Part shown: positions 60,896 to 64,000 of the stretch, piece after piece
Numbering within the stretch: position 1 is the stretch's first letter
How the letters are laid out: every line of letters starts with the position of its first letter
Source of the DNA: Lactuca virosa
Taxonomy: Eukaryota > Streptophyta > Magnoliopsida > Asterales > Asteraceae
DNA length: 64,000 nucleotides
Reading direction: 5' to 3'
Assembly (NCBI GenBank): GCA_928212115.1
Contig: CAKMRJ010005634.1
Span: 129,039,752-129,103,751, forward strand
The notes under the pieces: model-generated
What the model was told of the DNA's origin: nothing
Seen by the model: the letters and a program-made list of their open reading frames with translations, nothing else
Databases searched by the model: none
Translations under genes and position numbers: made by a program

Positions 60896-63800
60896 CTAAC
60901 TACTAAAACTAATATCATCCTTCAGCCCTATGCGGGATCTCCCATGATCCCTTAGTTCCTTTGCTAAGGCAACTCCACTTTCACTATCACAGAAAATCTC
61001 TATAGGCTCCTTTATAGCTGGTACAACTCCAAGGTCTCCAATGAAGTTCTTTAGCCATATAGCCTCCTTTGCTGCCTCGCTTGCCGCTATATACTCTGAT
61101 TCGCAAGTTGAATCGGCCACTGTCTCCTGCTTGGAACTTTTCCAAGAAATTGCTCCTCCGTTTAAGGTAAAGACCCAGCCTGACTGAGAGCGGAAATTAT
61201 CCCTATCAGTGTGGAAGCTAGCATCACTATACCCTAATACTCTCAAGTCATCACTCCCACCGAGGGTAAGGACCCAGTCCTTAGTCCTCCGCAGGTACTT
61301 GAGAATATTCTTTACCGCAGTCCAGTGAGCCTTGCCAGGATTCCCCTGATATCTGCTGACCATGCTCAATGCAAAGGCCACATCAGGACGAGTACAGGTC
61401 ATAGCATACATGATCGAGCCTACAGCGGAAGCATAAGGTACTCGACTCATCTCAGCTATCTCAGCCTCTGTACTCGGGCTCTGAGTCTTACTCAGTCTGG
61501 CGTTACTCTGGATCGGTAACTCTCCTTTCTTGGAATTCTGCATGCTGAACCTATTCAGCACCTTATCCAAGTAGGTACTCTGACTAAGTCCAATTAGTCT
61601 TTTACTCTGATCTCTCAAAATCCTTATCCCTAGGATATAGGCAGCTTCTCCAAGGTCCTTCATAGCGAAACACTTCCCAAGCCAGGACTTCACTTCCTGC
61701 AGAGTTGGGATGTCATTTCCTATGAGTAGTATGTCATCCACATACAATACCAAAAAGCTAACTATACTCCCACTAGCCTTGACATATACACAAGATTCAT
61801 CTTCACTCCTCGAAAAGCCAAACTCTTTGACTTTCTCATCAAAACAAAGATTCCATCTGCGAGGTGCTTGTTTCAATCCATAGATGGATTTCTCAAGCTT
61901 ACACACTCTATTAGGGTACTCTGCACTGACAAAACCCCTCTGGCTGACTCATGTAAACATCCTCAGCCAACTTTCCATTAAGGAAAGCGGTTTTGACATC
62001 CATTTGCCATATTTCATAGTCATGAAATGCAGCAATGGCTAGCATAACCCTAATAGACTTAATCTTCGCTACTGGTGAAAAGGTCTCATCTTAATCAACT
62101 CCTGGAGTTTGAGAAAAGCCCTATGCGACCAGTCGCGCCTTATAAGTGTGTACATTACCATCTATGTCGGTCTTCTTCTTGAAGATCCACTTGCACCCGA
62201 CTGTCTTGCGACCTGGTACATTGTCAACCAAGTTCCAAACTTGATTGTCATACATGGATTGTATCTCGCTGTCGATAGCCTCTTTCCATTTAGCAGCCTC
62301 AGGGCCTGCTATGGCTTCCGTGTAGCTGTTAGGTTCATCCATACTTACCAGTGTGTTATCACTAATAAGAGTATCACCTTCTGCAGTAATATGGAAACCA
62401 TAGTAATGCTCAGGTGCATTCCTAACTCTCGTGGAACGCCTCAGAGGTACAGACTCTTCTGTCGGATCAACAGGAGTTTCCTCCTCAGGTTTATTGCTAG
62501 GGTTTGAGGTTCCTTCACCACTTGACTCTTGAATTTCTTCAAGGTCAAATTGCCTCCCACTGTTTCCTTGGCTTATAAATTCTATCTCGCGAAAGACTCC
62601 TCTCCTTGCTAAAAAGACCACATTATCATTGGGTCTGTAGAAAAGGTAACCAAAGGATCTCTGTGGGTAACCGATGAAAATACACCTCTCACTTCGAGGT
62701 TCGAGCTTATCGTGAGACTCACGCCTCATAAAAGCCTCGCAACCCCAAATCTTGATGTGGTCCAGATTGGGAACGTTTTTGGTCCACATCATGAGGTGTT
62801 TTGGCAACCTTCTTTGTAGGGACTAGATTAAGGATATGGGTGGCAGTCTCTAAGGCATACCCCCAGAATGAGATTGGTAGCGAAGCTCGACTCATCATGG
62901 AACGAACCATATCCAACAAGGTCTGATTGCGCCTCTCAGCCACACCATTCAACTGTGGTGTCCTAGGAGGTGTCAATTGTGAGATAATCCCACATTCCTT
63001 AAGATAGTCAAGGAACTCTTTACTAAGATACTCACCACCTCGATCGAATCGAAGCATCTTAATGTTCCTGCCCAATTGATTCTCTACTTCATGTTTAAAA
63101 TCTTTAAACCTTTCAAAAGTCTCTGACTTATGCTTGATTAAGTAGACATAACCATATCTAATATAATCATCAGTAAAAGTCACATAATAACGATTAGCAT
63201 CCCTTGTGGCAGTTTTGAAGGGTCCACACACATCAGTGTGTACAAGATCCAACAAACCTTCACCCCTAGCACATGTACCAGTGAAGGGTGACTTTGTCAT
63301 TTTCCAAAGTAAGCATGATTCACAACTATCATCTGACTTTAGATCAAATGACTCCAAGACTCCATCCTTTTGGAGTTGGCCTATGCGTTTCTTGCTTACA
63401 TGTCCAAGACGACAATGCCATGATGATGTTTTATCCAAGTTATTATTATTAGAAGAATCAATACACAACACATTATTTCCTAGGTTATCTACAACAGACA
63501 CAGCTTCATACACACCATCACAAGGTAATGCTTTAAAATAAAGAACATTATTAAAGAAAGCATAAATACCACCACTATCATTATCAAATGAAAAGGTAAA
63601 ACCTTGTTTGTACAAAGCATAAAAGGAAATAATATTTATTGTCATTTCAGGCGAGTAATAACATTTATTCAAATCTAATGTAAACCTACTACTTAGCAAC
63701 AAAGAATAAACTCCAATCTTGGTGACAGGTGAAGCTTTCCTATTCCCCATGATCAAGTTTATCTTTCCATGCTCCACATTCTCACTTCTTCTTAGTCCCT

Positions 63801-64000
63801 ACAAATCAGAACAAATATGAATTCCACAACCGGTATCAAGGACCCAAGAGTTAGAATAGGGTGAGTTATTAGACAATATTGTGTAAATACCTGCATGGGT
63901 GGGTTTCACTTTCCCATCCTTGAGAGCTTGCTGGTACTTTGGGCAGTTTTGCTTCCAGTGCGACTTTTCATGGCAATAGAAGCATTCAGCCTCTTTTGGG
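60896..64000 (-). pseudogene. Copia-3 gag end and pol (degraded, partial)
   Basis: From the window edge: CCHC knuckle (CFYCHEKSHWKQNC, about 63980-63939), protease motif VLDTGCG near 63830 and a TAG at 63801-63799. Then come GAG-pre-integrase (SWHCRLGH, about 63420) and integrase core (63777-62808). A frameshift lies near 62790. Integrase C-terminus and linker run 62807-62121. At the start of RT two stops (near 62121 and 62095) and a frameshift near 61935 occur. RT and RNase H are open at 61906-60896 with YVDDILLIG at about 61750. The C-terminal part of RNase H is shortened: sequence jumps in frame from AKELRDHGRS to the terminal GLKDDISF, leaving out about 60 residues expected in the family. 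Confidence 0.85.

Larger units (their letters stand above)
59286..64000 (-). mobile_element. Copia-3: Ty1/Copia retrotransposon, 5' part outside the window
   Basis: A 767-bp LTR (59286-60052), PPT, a long 3' untranslated region and pol with integrase before RT read on the minus strand. RT and RNase H motifs resemble the Tork/Angela group more than SIRE; the lineage is tentative. The gag zinc knuckle lies at the window edge. Several nonsense codons, frameshifts and a deletion make it defective. Confidence 0.85.

Overview
This is nuclear DNA of a flowering plant. It contains no intact host gene. It is a stack of nested transposable elements, all visibly decayed, plus short exon fragments captured from host genes. 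Initiator-tRNA-Met primer sites, plant LTR retrotransposon families, a FAR1-like MULE transposase and plant-type introns all point to a dicot. The SIRE-like Copia with a long env-like gene and the ~2.3 kb Gypsy LTRs look like those of Asteraceae such as lettuce, but that is recognition by eye.

Layout, left to right. (1) 1-210 is the end of a foreign LTR. It sits in the left LTR of a non-autonomous LTR element (211-6509) that has PBS and PPT but no protein genes. (2) A SIRE-type Copia element, here called Copia-1 (6545-30120, + strand), lies inside a remnant of another LTR (6510-6544 and 30126-31259). Its 316-bp LTRs and CTTTT target duplications are intact. It encodes gag, pol and a separate env-like gene, all broken. 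(3) A Gypsy element (8526-18122, minus strand, 2.3 kb LTRs, CTCTT target duplications) landed inside the gag gene of Copia-1. It is nearly complete, with two nonsense codons and one frameshift. (4) 31260-33568 holds AT-rich repeats and a threefold ~300-bp repeat. (5) A MULE (about 33645-53492) has ~40-bp terminal inverted repeats next to (TA)n tracts. It carries a broken five-exon FAR1-like transposase on the minus strand and the 5' part of a second gene on the + strand. (6) Inside the MULE lies Copia-2 (35489-48821, minus strand), a relative of Copia-1 in the opposite orientation that has lost its 5' LTR. (7) 53493-58507 contains exon fragments of an amino-acid transporter and an NAD-malic enzyme, plus minisatellites. 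(8) 58508-59285 is a piece of a Gypsy-type LTR with GC-rich repeats. It is interrupted by a third Copia element (59286 to beyond 64000, minus strand).

How the parts relate. The Gypsy element and the non-autonomous element share leader, primer site, polypurine tract and LTR architecture, so the first could have supplied proteins to the second. Copia-1 and Copia-2 share three features that decay alone does not explain: a stop codon at the same gag/pol junction, purine tracts like the 3' PPT in the integrase-RT linker, and a promoter-like block about 110 bp before the env-like start. Insertion order read from nesting is LTR remnant, then Copia-1, then Gypsy. By-eye LTR divergence (roughly 4% for Copia-1, 3% for Gypsy) agrees. 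All break points and identities were read by eye and not computed.
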